53,640 bases of DNA from Acidimicrobiaceae bacterium (GTDB taxonomy: Bacteria; Actinomycetota; Acidimicrobiia; Acidimicrobiales; Bog-793). Below are positions 17,290-24,990 of the stretch, one piece after another. A program made the translations under genes and the position numbers. A model generated the notes under the pieces. The model ran no database searches, had not been told where the DNA came from, and saw only the letters and a list, made by a program, of their open reading frames with translations. The first letter of the stretch is position 1; every line of letters begins with the position of its first letter. Location: the NCBI GenBank assembly GCA_027306925.1, contig DAHUXW010000058.1, positions 1 through 53,640 of the forward strand. Reading direction: 5' to 3'.

Positions 17290-18153
17290 ATGACGACGCT
17301 CGAGGCTCGTCCGAAGGTCGGCGTACCGGGAATCGCCGCCCGGAAGCGGCGCGACGGTGCCGATCCCGTGGTGATGATCACCGCCTACGACACGCCGTTC
17401 GCGCGGATCGTCGACGACGCGGGGGTCGACCTGATCCTCGTGGGCGACTCCGTCGCGGACAACGTGCTCGGCTACGAGGACACGCTCCAAGTCGACGTCG
17501 CCCAGATCGCGCACCACGTCGCCGCCGTCGCGCGTGCGCGGCCCCGAGCGCTGGTCGTCGCCGACATGCCGTGGATGAGCTACCACCTCGGCCCGGCGGA
17601 CGCGCTGCGCAACGCCGCGGTGCTCGTGCGCGCCGGGGCCGACGCCGTCAAGCTCGAGGGTGGCAGGCGCCGCCTCCCCGTGGTGCAGGCGATCCTCGAC
17701 GCCGAGATCCCCGTCATGGGACACCTCGGCCTCACGCCGCAGTCCGTCCACGCGCTCGGCGGGCTCCGGGTGCAGGCGCGCGAGCCGGAGGCAGCCGCGG
17801 AGCTGCTCCTCGACGCGAAGGCCCTCGCGGCGGCGGGGTGCTTCGCGCTCGTCCTCGAGGGCGTGCCCGACGCGGTCGCGACCGCGGCGACCGGCGCCGT
17901 GGACGTGCCGACCATCGGGATCGGCGCGGGTGCCGACTGCGACGGCCAGGTGCTCGTCCTCCACGACGTGCTCGGGTTGTCGACGCGGCCGTCGCCGAAG
18001 TTCGTCCGGCGGTACGCGGACCTCGCGACGATCGCGCGCGACGCGGTCGCGGCCTACGCCGCCGACGTCCGATCCTCGGCGTTCCCGGGTGACGACGAGA
18101 CGTACCACGCGTCGCCCGCTCTGCGCGACTCGCTCGCCGCGCGCGGCGACTGA
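17290..18153 (+). CDS. panB: 3-methyl-2-oxobutanoate hydroxymethyltransferase
   Basis: 287 residues of the PanB TIM barrel. It transfers a hydroxymethyl group from methylenetetrahydrofolate to ketoisovalerate, the first committed step of pantothenate and coenzyme A synthesis. Recognisable are MITAYD, the metal-binding LVGDSV and DMPWMSY segments, KLEGG, and GHLGLTPQSVHALGG. A strong AGGAGG lies 6 nt before ATG 17290. It stands alone, between the DUF5318 gene and the rpsF operon, without other pan genes. Confidence 0.95.
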   Translation: MTTLEARPKVGVPGIAARKRRDGADPVVMITAYDTPFARIVDDAGVDLILVGDSVADNVLGYEDTLQVDVAQIAHHVAAVARARPRALVVADMPWMSYHLGPADALRNAAVLVRAGADAVKLEGGRRRLPVVQAILDAEIPVMGHLGLTPQSVHALGGLRVQAREPEAAAELLLDAKALAAAGCFALVLEGVPDAVATAATGAVDVPTIGIGAGADCDGQVLVLHDVLGLSTRPSPKFVRRYADLATIARDAVAAYAADVRSSAFPGDDETYHASPALRDSLAARGD

Positions 18154-18213
18154 CCTGCGGCGATCCGACGGGCGCCGGCTCGCCGCACGGCGCCGCGGCC
18201 GCGTCGGGGCCCC

Positions 18214-18224
18214 GGTGTCACACC
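18214..18224. promoter_or_regulatory. Palindrome GGTGTCACACC
   Basis: An 11-bp palindrome upstream of the rpsF promoter. The identical element recurs between rplI and dnaB (20218-20228), followed 16 bp later by GCTGTCACACC (20234-20244). The shared placement around the replication/ribosome operon suggests a common regulator, not identified. Confidence 0.4.
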
Positions 18225-18306
18225 ACTCGGCCATCATCGGGGGCGCCGGTGCCGCGAGGCCCGGAGCTCCCGGAGCGCCGCTGCGGGGCGTATCGCAGCC
18301 GTCGGC

Positions 18307-18312
18307 TACCAT
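18307..18312 (+). promoter_or_regulatory. Candidate -10 box of the rpsF operon (TACCAT)
   Basis: TACCAT about 85 nt before the rpsF start leaves room for the structured leader that follows. Confidence 0.4.
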
Positions 18313-18352
18313 GGCTCGGTCACACACGCCCCTGCCCCGGCTCGACCGGGGT

Positions 18353-18375
18353 CCCGAGCACCTCGAGGTGCCGGG
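18353..18375 (+). ncRNA. Candidate S6:S18-binding leader of rpsF
   Basis: In the rpsF leader CCCG-AG-CACC pairs across a TCGA loop with GGTG-C-CGGG, placing unpaired bases at a CCG on the 3' side, shortly before the ribosome site AGGAGG (18381-18386). The known S6:S18 leader motif is a hairpin with a bulged CCG upstream of rpsF, and both proteins are encoded in this operon. A further stem, CCCCGG-CTCGA-CCGGGG, precedes it. Confidence 0.5.
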
Positions 18376-18396
18376 TCCGGAGGAGGTACTGCCGCC

Positions 18397-18759
18397 TTGC
18401 GGCCCTACGAGATCGCAGTCATCTTCGACGCCAGCCTCGACGAGGCCGTCATCCGCGAGACCATCGACCGAGTGGTCAACCATGTCCGTGCCGAAGGTGG
18501 CACACCGGGACATGTCGACCGCTGGGGTCGCCGGACCTTCGCCTACGAGCTGAACCACCGGACTGAGGGCTACTACGTCTTCATCGAGGTGGTCGCGGCG
18601 CCCGAGGTGCTGGCCGAGGTCGACCGGACCCTCGCCCTCAACGACGCAGTGCTTCGTCACCGGGTCATCCGTCAGCCCGAGCACGTCGCCGGCCGCAAGC
18701 GCGGCCCGGCGACGACGCCCCCGGTTGCCGACGCGCCCCCGGCGGCCCAGGCGGGCTAG
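18397..18759 (+). CDS. rpsF: 30S ribosomal protein S6
   Basis: 120 residues. The first 95 are standard S6 (RPYEIAVIFDASLDE, then the GRRTFAYELNHRTEGYYVFIEV core); the Pro/Ala-rich tail is an actinobacterial extension. The start is a TTG with AGGAGG 10 nt upstream, and no ATG or GTG would give the conserved N-terminus. It leads the rpsF-ssb-rpsR-rplI operon and pairs with S18 in the 30S platform. The S6:S18 complex may bind the leader to regulate the operon. Confidence 0.95.
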   Translation: MRPYEIAVIFDASLDEAVIRETIDRVVNHVRAEGGTPGHVDRWGRRTFAYELNHRTEGYYVFIEVVAAPEVLAEVDRTLALNDAVLRHRVIRQPEHVAGRKRGPATTPPVADAPPAAQAG

Positions 18760-18784
18760 CAACAGTCGAAACGGAGACAGCGAC

Positions 18785-19252
18785 ATGTCAAACGGCAACA
18801 CGGTCACGCTCGTCGGCAACGTCACGCGCGATCCCGAGCTCCGCTTCACCCCGAGCGGCCAGGCGACCGCGAGCTTCGGTCTCGCGGTGAACCGTCGCTG
18901 GCAGAACCGTCAGACCCAGGAGTGGGAGGAGGCGACCTCCTTCTTCGACGTCGTGTGCTGGCGGGAGATGGCGGAGAACGTGAGCGAGAGCGTGACGCGC
19001 GGCGCGCGGATCATCGTCACGGGCCGGCTCGAGCAGCGCAGCTGGGAGACGCCGGACGGGGACAAGCGCTCGCGGGTCGAGGTCATCGCGGACGAGCTCG
19101 GGCCGAGCCTGCGCTGGGCGACCGCGCAGGTCGTGAAGAACGAGCGGAGGGGGCCGGGCGGTGACGGCCCGGGAGGCGGGTCGCCGCCCCCCCGAGCACC
19201 GCGAGCTGCGGCAGACGCCGGGTACTCCGGCGAGGACGAGGAGCCTTTCTAG
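18785..19252 (+). CDS. ssb: Single-stranded DNA-binding protein
   Basis: 155 residues. The OB fold occupies about 1-112 (NTVTLVGNVTRDPELRFTPSGQ, and WEEATSFFDVVCWREMAENV). A short Gly/Pro linker leads to the acidic tip ending DEEPF, which recruits replication and repair partners. It lies 25 bp after rpsF and ends immediately before the rpsR ATG, so it is in the same operon, as in most bacteria. Confidence 0.96.
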   Translation: MSNGNTVTLVGNVTRDPELRFTPSGQATASFGLAVNRRWQNRQTQEWEEATSFFDVVCWREMAENVSESVTRGARIIVTGRLEQRSWETPDGDKRSRVEVIADELGPSLRWATAQVVKNERRGPGGDGPGGGSPPPRAPRAAADAGYSGEDEEPF

Positions 19253-19717
19253 ATGGCACGGAGCAACGACCGAGACCGCTCGACGCGGCGCGCCCCGAAG
19301 GACAACGGCCGGCGTACGAAGAAGAAGGTCTGCATCTTCTGCAAGGACAACATCGGCTACGTCGACTACAAGGACGTGAACCTGCTCCGCAAGTTCATGT
19401 CGGACCGCGGCAAGATCCGTGCGCGGCGCGTGTCGGGCAACTGCGCGCAGCACCAGCGCGCGGTCGCCGTTGCGATCAAGACCTCGCGGGAGCTCGCGAT
19501 GTTGCCCTACACGCAGCGGACGACGACCGAGCGACCCGGCGGACGAGGTGGCGGTCGTGGCGGGCGCGACGGGGGCCGTGGCGGCGCGCCGTTCCCGCGC
19601 ACGCCGCCGGCGCCCGCGGGCGCGAGCGCCGACGACCTCGCGGCTGCCGGCGCGGACACCGGGGCGCTCGTGTCGGTCGCGGACGCTGGTGTCGAGGAGA
19701 TCGGGGCGGGCGAGTGA
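19253..19717 (+). CDS. rpsR: 30S ribosomal protein S18, zinc-binding type, with long tail
   Basis: 154 residues, about twice the usual 75-90. Residues 24-87 are a normal S18 core with zinc-type ligands C27, C30, C64 and H67 (VCIFC and NCAQH). Residues 88-154 form an extra tail: first Gly/Arg-rich, RGG-like, then Ala/Pro-rich and acidic. The ATG follows the ssb stop directly. The stop overlaps the GTG of rplI (GTGA). Third-position GC stays high through the tail, so it is translated rather than a missed stop. Confidence 0.93.
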   Translation: MARSNDRDRSTRRAPKDNGRRTKKKVCIFCKDNIGYVDYKDVNLLRKFMSDRGKIRARRVSGNCAQHQRAVAVAIKTSRELAMLPYTQRTTTERPGGRGGGRGGRDGGRGGAPFPRTPPAPAGASADDLAAAGADTGALVSVADAGVEEIGAGE

Positions 19718-20160
19718 AGATCGTTCTTCGCGCTGACGTGACCGGAATCGGCAAGCGCGGCGACATCGTCGACGTCGCCGACGGCCACGCCCGCAACTAC
19801 CTCGTCCCGGCGGGCAAGGCGATCGTCGCGACCGACGGCGTCACCGGCCAGGCGGCGGCGATGCGCCGCTCGCGCGACGTTCGCGACGCGAAGGACCGTG
19901 AGGGCGCCGAGGCCATCGCCCAGCGCCTCGTCCCGATGGTCATCACGATCCCGGCGCGCGCCGGGCGCGAGGGTCGACTGTTCGGTTCGGTCACCCCGAG
20001 CGACGTCGTCGAGGCCGTGCGCTCGCAGGCCGGTCTGGAGATCGACCGGCACAAGTTCCTCGACCACGAGCCGCTCAAGACGCTCGGCACGCACGAGATC
20101 GGCGTTCGCCTCCACCAGGAGGTCGAGTTCCGCCTGACCGTCGAGGTCGTCGCGGGGTAG
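19714..20160 (+). CDS. rplI: 50S ribosomal protein L9
   Basis: 148 residues. The N-terminal domain has [31 protein letters not shown], the L9 signature; a long connecting helix and the C-terminal domain ending in [10 protein letters not shown] follow. It binds 23S rRNA at the base of the L1 stalk. GTG 19714 overlaps the rpsR stop, which couples translation. A strong GC hairpin follows the stop. Confidence 0.96.
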   Translation: MKIVLRADVTGIGKRGDIVDVADGHARNYLVPAGKAIVATDGVTGQAAAMRRSRDVRDAKDREGAEAIAQRLVPMVITIPARAGREGRLFGSVTPSDVVEAVRSQAGLEIDRHKFLDHEPLKTLGTHEIGVRLHQEVEFRLTVEVVAG

Positions 20161-20163
20161 CTG

Positions 20164-20188
20164 CCGCGCGCGCCGTCGCGGCGCGCGG
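20164..20188 (+). terminator. GC hairpin after rplI
   Basis: CCGCGCGC (20164-20171) pairs with GCGCGCGG (20181-20188) right after the rplI stop. It likely ends or attenuates the ribosomal operon before dnaB. No T tract. Confidence 0.45.
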
Positions 20189-20217
20189 GGCCGGGCCGGT
20201 CGCGCGTCCGGCGCCTC

Positions 20218-20244
20218 GGTGTCACACCGCATCGCTGTCACACC
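20218..20244. repeat. Tandem GGTGTCACACC-type palindromes before dnaB
   Basis: GGTGTCACACC (20218-20228) and GCTGTCACACC (20234-20244) are 16 bp apart. The first is identical to the element upstream of the rpsF promoter. Candidate regulator-binding sites. Confidence 0.4.
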
Positions 20245-20263
20245 TCGTCGGTACGCTCCGGCC

Positions 20264-20443
20264 GTGGATCGTCCGCGAATTCGCACGCCCGAACGCGGCC
20301 CGCGCACTGTGGTCGCTTTCGACCTGCGCTTCGCCGCGCTACCCACAGGCGGGCTCGGTTCGTCCCCGGTTCGTACACAGGAAGGCGGTAGATATCCCCC
20401 AGAAGTTGCCCTATCGGTTCCCAGGCCGGTAGGTGCAGGGTGA
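20264..20443 (+). CDS. Possible 59-residue leader ORF upstream of dnaB
   Basis: An ORF from GTG 20264, preceded at 6 nt by TACGCT (20252-20257), ends at a TGA that overlaps the in-frame GTG upstream of dnaB (GTGA at 20440-20443). Both features recur at real genes in this window. Against it, third-position GC is far lower than in neighbouring genes and the product (MDRPRIRTPERGPRTVVAFD onward) resembles nothing I know. It may be a regulatory upstream ORF or chance. The 290-bp rplI-dnaB interval otherwise holds only the hairpin and the palindromes. Confidence 0.25.
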   Translation: MDRPRIRTPERGPRTVVAFDLRFAALPTGGLGSSPVRTQEGGRYPPEVALSVPRPVGAG

Positions 20444-20451
20444 GTCCCGCC

Positions 20452-21831
20452 ATGCTCCAGCCGCTCGACGAGTCCCGACGGCGATCCCGGTCGCACGACG
20501 CCCCCGCTCCGTCGGGTGGATCGCGGGTCCCTCCGCACAGCCTCGAAGCCGAGGAGTCACTCCTCGGCGCGATGCTCCTGTCTCGCGACGCGACTGCGGT
20601 CGCGCTCGAGCGTTGCTCGGCGGGCGACTTCTACCGGCCGTCGCACGGTCAGGTGTTCGGGGCGATCACGTCCCTGTACGCGAAGGGCGAGCCCGCGGAC
20701 GCGGTGACCGTCGCCGAGGAGCTGCGACGTGCCGGCGTGCTCGAGGACGTCGGCGGGACCGCGGCGCTCGTCGGCCTGCAGTCGAACACGCCGGCGATCT
20801 CGAGCGCGGGGCGCTACGCGAGGATCGTCGAGGAGCACGCGCTGCTCAGGCGGCTCATCGGCGTCGCGCAGGAGATCGCCGAGATCGGCTACGGGCTGCC
20901 CGAGGACGTCACGGAGGCGGTCGACCGGGCGGAGACGCTCGTGTTCGACGTCGCGCAGCGGCGGACGACCGACACGATCGCACCGCTCCAGGACCTTCTC
21001 AGCCGAAGCCTCGATCGGCTCGAGGAGCTCTACGGCCGCGACGAGTCGATCACCGGCGTCCCCACCGGATACCACGAGCTCGACGAGCTCCTCGCGGGGC
21101 TGCAGCCCTCGAACCTCGTGGTCGTCGGTGCGCGTCCCTCGATGGGCAAGACCGCCTTCGCGCTCGGCTTGGCGTCGCACGCGGCGCTCCAGGGGACGCC
21201 CGCGCTCTTCTTCTCGCTCGAGATGAGCCATCTCGAGATCGCCCAGCGGGTTCTGTGCGCCGAGGCGCGGGTCGACGCCTCGCGGATGCGCAACGGCCGC
21301 CTCGTCGAGAACGACTGGTCGAAGATCAGCCACGCGATCGGCCGTCTCGGCAACGCCCCGCTCTTCATCGACGACAACCCGAACGTCACCGTCATGGACA
21401 TCCGGGCGAAGGCCCGGCGGATGAAGGCGCGCGACGGCCTCGGCCTCGTCGTCGTCGACTACCTGCAACTCATGACCGGGCGCAACAGCGCGGAGAACCG
21501 GCAGGTCGAGATCTCCGAGATCAGTCGCGGCCTGAAGATCCTCGCGCGGGAGCTCGAGATCCCCGTCGTCGCGCTGAGCCAGCTCTCGCGGGGCCTCGAG
21601 AGCCGCTCGGACAAGCGGCCGATGCTCGCGGACCTGCGCGAGAGCGGTGCGATCGAGCAGGACGCGGACGTCGTGATGTTCATCTACCGCGACGAGGTGT
21701 ACAACCACGAGTCGGCGGACCAGGGCTCCGCGGAGGTCATCGTCGCGAAGCACAGGAACGGGCCGACCGGGTCGGTCGACCTCGCGTTCGTGGGGAACTA
21801 CGCGCGCTTCGCGAACATGGCGCGGGTATGA
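20452..21831 (+). CDS. dnaB: Replicative DNA helicase DnaB
   Basis: 459 residues. The N-terminal DnaG-interacting domain (PHSLEAEESLLGAMLLS) is followed by the RecA-like domain with Walker A GARPSMGKTAFAL and the DNA-binding and H4-type motifs (YLQLM, SQLSRGLE). It unwinds the fork as a hexamer. No intein is present, although dnaB is a frequent intein site in actinobacteria. GTG 20440 is an alternative start 4 codons upstream. A strong palindromic hairpin follows the gene. Confidence 0.96.
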   Translation: MLQPLDESRRRSRSHDAPAPSGGSRVPPHSLEAEESLLGAMLLSRDATAVALERCSAGDFYRPSHGQVFGAITSLYAKGEPADAVTVAEELRRAGVLEDVGGTAALVGLQSNTPAISSAGRYARIVEEHALLRRLIGVAQEIAEIGYGLPEDVTEAVDRAETLVFDVAQRRTTDTIAPLQDLLSRSLDRLEELYGRDESITGVPTGYHELDELLAGLQPSNLVVVGARPSMGKTAFALGLASHAALQGTPALFFSLEMSHLEIAQRVLCAEARVDASRMRNGRLVENDWSKISHAIGRLGNAPLFIDDNPNVTVMDIRAKARRMKARDGLGLVVVDYLQLMTGRNSAENRQVEISEISRGLKILARELEIPVVALSQLSRGLESRSDKRPMLADLRESGAIEQDADVVMFIYRDEVYNHESADQGSAEVIVAKHRNGPTGSVDLAFVGNYARFANMARV

Positions 21832-21944
21832 GCGCCGGGGCTCGGTAGACCGCGCATCGCGGGGACCGGATGCCGACCGCCCGGCGCCGGGCCTCGCCCG
21901 CCGCCAGCGAGGGATCGTCCCTGCGCCGGCGGCCCGCCCGACGC

Positions 21945-21977
21945 AGCGCACCGCGCCGGGCACGTGCCCGGTGCGCT
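21945..21977 (+). terminator. Terminator-like hairpin after dnaB
   Basis: AGCGCACCG (21945-21953) pairs with CGGTGCGCT (21969-21977), enclosing a second palindrome, CCGGGCACGTGCCCGG. It lies 115 bp past the dnaB stop and just before the methyltransferase promoter. Confidence 0.5.
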
Positions 21978-22003
21978 GTCCCCGGCCGCGGCGAGGTGCC
22001 CGA

Positions 22004-22009
22004 TAGCAT
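22004..22009 (+). promoter_or_regulatory. -10 box (TAGCAT) of the methyltransferase gene
   Basis: TAGCAT lies 14 nt before ATG 22024. A GAGAGGA ribosome site fits in the short leader. Confidence 0.4.
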
Positions 22010-22023
22010 CGTCGAGAGGACAC

Positions 22024-23487
22024 ATGGGAGACCGACGGCGGACCACGACGTCCAACTTTGGAGTGGGCCGTCGCGAGAGCCACGACGCCACCGGCTTCTA
22101 CCGCCGCTTCCGCCCGCCCGAGGTGAGCGACGCGCAGGCCGTGCTCGTCCCCGAGCCGGTCGCGGCGCCGTTCGTGCTCGGCGACGCGCGCGATATGAGC
22201 GCGGTGCGCGACGGGTCGGTCGCACTCGTGGTCACGTCGCCGCCCTACTTCGCCGGCAAGGCCTACGAGGAGGAGCTCGAGCGCGAGGGCGTTCCCGCGT
22301 CGTACCTCGAGTACCTCGAGCTGCTCTCCGAGGTGTTCTCGGAGTGCGTCCGCAAGCTCGAGCCGGGCGGCCGGATCGCGGTGAACGTCGCGAACCTCGG
22401 ACGCAAGCCGTACCGGAGCCTGTCGTCCGACGTCATTCGGATCCTCCAGGACGAGCTGGGCCTGCTCCTTCGCGGCGAGCTCATCTGGCAGAAGGGGGAA
22501 GGGGCCAGCGGCTCGTGCGCGTGGGGCTCGTTCCGGAGCGCGGCCAACCCGGTGCTGCGCGACATCACCGAGCGCGTGGTCGTCGCGAGCAAGGGGCGGT
22601 TCGACCGGGCGCGCTCGGTCAAGCAGCGCGAGGTGGAGGGTCGCCCCTTCCGGAGCACGCTGATGACCGAGGACTTCATGGCGCTCACGCTCGACGTGTG
22701 GGCGATCCCGCCGGAGAGCGCGCGGCGCGTCGGCCACCCGGCACCGTTCCCGGTCGAGCTCCCCGAGCAGCTCATCCGCCTGTACACGTTCGAGGACGAC
22801 CTCGTCCTGGACCCGTTCATGGGCAGCGGCTCGGCGCTCGTCGCGGCCGCCCGGCTCAACCGTCGCTACGTCGGCTACGACCTCGACCCCGGGTACGTGG
22901 AGATCGCACGGCAGCGGGTGGAGCAGGAGCTCGCATCGCCCGCGGCCGAGCTGTCGGAACACCGGGCGCGGCGCGAGGTCGCCCCTCCGGGCGGGCAGGA
23001 GTTCGAGCGCCGGGCCGTCGCCGAGGGCAAGGCGGCCCAGAAGCTCGCCGAGGAGGTGCTCGTCGACGCCGGATTCGCGATCGTCGAGCGGAACCGCCGT
23101 ATCGCCCGAACCGGGGTCACCGTCAACTTCGTCGCGAAGGACCGGAGCGGCGGCGACTGGTTCTTCGACGTGTCGGGCGCGTTCACGAGCCACCGCGGCG
23201 GTCTCCTGCGCACGGACGCCGTGTGGAAGTCGCTCGGCCGGGCGAACGCGTTGCGCGGCCCGATGCGAGGTCACGTGCGCCTCGTCTTCTTGACAACCCA
23301 TCTCCCGAAGCGGCCGTCCGAGGGCGACACGGCGCTTCGCGCCGCGGGACCCACGGCGTTCTTCGACGCGATCGAGATGCTTTCCGACATCGGACGCGAC
23401 CGCCTCGAGCAGTACGCGAGCGGCGACTGCCGCTCGCCGCTCGCCGGCTTCTGGTCGCCGTCGGACCTCGCGGCGCCGCACCCCTGA
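22024..23487 (+). CDS. Orphan beta-class DNA methyltransferase with extra C-terminal domain
   Basis: 487 residues. Motif IV TSPPY (T71-Y75) precedes the SAM-binding motif I DPFMGSG (D263 onward), the beta-class order. An SPPY catalytic motif is typical of N4-cytosine enzymes, though N6-adenine is not excluded. After about residue 305 there is a further 150-residue domain whose predicted strands and helices resemble a PD-(D/E)xK nuclease core. The expected acidic residue is N368, and the ExK position reads D382-V-S, so it is probably inactive or divergent. No separate restriction gene is adjacent. I chose ATG 22024 from its GAGAGGA site. It directly follows dnaB. Confidence 0.8.
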   Translation: MGDRRRTTTSNFGVGRRESHDATGFYRRFRPPEVSDAQAVLVPEPVAAPFVLGDARDMSAVRDGSVALVVTSPPYFAGKAYEEELEREGVPASYLEYLELLSEVFSECVRKLEPGGRIAVNVANLGRKPYRSLSSDVIRILQDELGLLLRGELIWQKGEGASGSCAWGSFRSAANPVLRDITERVVVASKGRFDRARSVKQREVEGRPFRSTLMTEDFMALTLDVWAIPPESARRVGHPAPFPVELPEQLIRLYTFEDDLVLDPFMGSGSALVAAARLNRRYVGYDLDPGYVEIARQRVEQELASPAAELSEHRARREVAPPGGQEFERRAVAEGKAAQKLAEEVLVDAGFAIVERNRRIARTGVTVNFVAKDRSGGDWFFDVSGAFTSHRGGLLRTDAVWKSLGRANALRGPMRGHVRLVFLTTHLPKRPSEGDTALRAAGPTAFFDAIEMLSDIGRDRLEQYASGDCRSPLAGFWSPSDLAAPHP

Positions 23488-23533
23488 CGGCCCGCCTCGT
23501 GGCCTGCGCCGTCGTTCGCGACCCCCCCAGGTC

Positions 23534-23800
23534 TTGCTCGCCGAGGACCAGGAGCCCCTGAACCGGGTGCTCGCGCTCCGCCTCATCGCGCGCACGCGGG
23601 CGCCGGGCATCACCGCCGAGGAGCGCCCCCGGCTCCGCGTGGCGCTCCTCGAGGAACGCTGGGGTGACGCGGTCGAGCTGTGGATGAGCCTGGACGGCCG
23701 CCCCGAGGTCGACGGCTACCCTTCGCTCGACCACTACTCGGCCGACGACGTCGAGCTGGCGGAGCTCGAGCTGCGCTTCACCGCGCTGTTCGAGGAGTAG
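23534..23800 (+). CDS. Small conserved-looking protein of unknown function
   Basis: 88 residues, acidic and mostly helical (LNRVLALRLIARTRAPG, EERPRLRVALLEERWGDAVELWMSL, ADDVELAELELRFTALFEE). The frame has the strong third-position GC bias of real genes. The start is uncertain: TTG 23534 is the first possibility and GTG 23567 the next. It lies 46 bp after the methyltransferase and may be cotranscribed with it. I recognise no domain, so a partner role for the methyltransferase is only a guess from position. Confidence 0.55.
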   Translation: MLAEDQEPLNRVLALRLIARTRAPGITAEERPRLRVALLEERWGDAVELWMSLDGRPEVDGYPSLDHYSADDVELAELELRFTALFEE

Positions 23801-23823
23801 GCGCGCGGCGCGCGCGGCGACGA

Positions 23824-23839
23824 GACGCGGGTGCGCGTC
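23824..23839. terminator. Hairpin between convergent genes
   Basis: GACGCG-GGTG-CGCGTC sits between the small 88-residue gene and the PAS-GGDEF gene, next to a GCGCGCGGCGCGCGC palindrome. Probable shared terminator. Confidence 0.4.
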
Positions 23840-23879
23840 GTCCGGTGGCACCGCCGCCGGCGACGGCCCGGCAGCCGCG

Positions 23880-24773
23880 CTAGCGGTCGACGCGTCCCGA
23901 CTTCGCGGCCTTCACCTCGTACATCACGCGGTCCGCGGCCGCGAGCAGGTCGTCGACAGTGGTCGGGTCGAGCGCGTCGCGCGCCGCCCAGCCGATCGAC
24001 ACCTCGATGGCGCTTCCGACCTCGTCGACCGTCGCGGGCGCATGCAGCTGCTCGCGGACGCGCGCCTCGACGAGGTCGCACCCGACCTCGTCGAGGCCGA
24101 GCGCGAGCGCGACGTACTCGTCGCCCCCGATGCGCGCAACGAGGTCCGCGCGACGAAGCGCCCGCCCGAGCGCACGGCCGACCGCCCGAAGCGCGCGGTC
24201 GCCCGCCACGTGACCGAGCCGGTCGTTGAGGAGCTTCATGTTGTCGACGTCGAGCAGCATGAGCCGCACCGGGCAGCGCTGTCGGTCGGCGAGCGCGAGG
24301 AGGTGCGATCCCGCGTCCTGCAGCCCCCGACGGTTGCGAAGCCCGGTGAGGTCGTCGGTCAGCGCGAGCTCGCGGAGCTCGGCACTCATCTGCACGAGCC
24401 GTCGTTCCATCTGGACCCGGTCGGTGACGTCCCGGATGATCGTGCAGGTGCGCGACGTTCCATCCGGCTCGGTGAAGCACTGTGCGCTCATCTCGATCTC
24501 GACGGTCGTGCCGTCGCCGCGGACCATGCGTGCGACTCCCCGCACGCTCCCCGCGCGCTCGCGCTCGTGGAGCAGCATGGCCCACCGCTCGTCCGACGGG
24601 TCGGCGAGACCCTGGCGGCCGCGCGCGCATATCTCCTCCTCGGTCATCTTGAGGATCTCGCACGCGGCCGAGTTCGCCGAGAGGACGCGTCCGTCCGGCA
24701 CGGTGAAGAACACTCCGTCCGGGCACTTCTCGTAAAGCGCCCGGTACGCCTCGAGCTCCAACGCCGCCGTCAC
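23880..24773 (-). CDS. PAS-GGDEF diguanylate cyclase
   Basis: 297 residues. A PAS domain (about 10-125, CPDGVFFTVPDGRVLSANSAA, then the RTCTIIRDVTDR end) is joined by a short helix to a GGDEF domain (LALTDDLTGLRNRRG, LLDVDNMKLLNDRLGH, RIGGDEYVAL). The signature reads GGDEY rather than GGDEF, a conservative change, and the metal-binding and substrate residues look intact, so c-di-GMP synthesis is likely. No transmembrane segment is present, so it senses a cytoplasmic signal. GTG 24773 gives the compact N-terminus. Confidence 0.88.
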   Translation of the reverse strand: MTAALELEAYRALYEKCPDGVFFTVPDGRVLSANSAACEILKMTEEEICARGRQGLADPSDERWAMLLHERERAGSVRGVARMVRGDGTTVEIEMSAQCFTEPDGTSRTCTIIRDVTDRVQMERRLVQMSAELRELALTDDLTGLRNRRGLQDAGSHLLALADRQRCPVRLMLLDVDNMKLLNDRLGHVAGDRALRAVGRALGRALRRADLVARIGGDEYVALALGLDEVGCDLVEARVREQLHAPATVDEVGSAIEVSIGWAARDALDPTTVDDLLAAADRVMYEVKAAKSGRVDR

Positions 24774-24990
24774 GTCCCGCCTCCCGCGCCTTCGACCCCC
24801 GCGCAACCGCCCTGGTGGCGCGACGCTGAGATGTTAGTTGGGCCGATCGCGGCGCCGGTCCTCCCGGACGCGTCCGGGCGACTGCCGGCCCGGCGCCCCA
24901 CGCGCCGGGGGCGGACCGAGCCGGCAGGTGGGCGGGCGCGTGGTCGGCCGGCACGCGCGCGGACGAGCGCCGTCGGCGAGACTGTCGCCC

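Noticed and set aside
20557-23613. A 1018-codon minus-strand open frame opposite dnaB and the methyltransferase
   Set aside because: It is the complement of two well-supported genes. Its composition (Arg, Glu, Val, Leu biased, no motifs) is typical of antisense frames in high-GC DNA.
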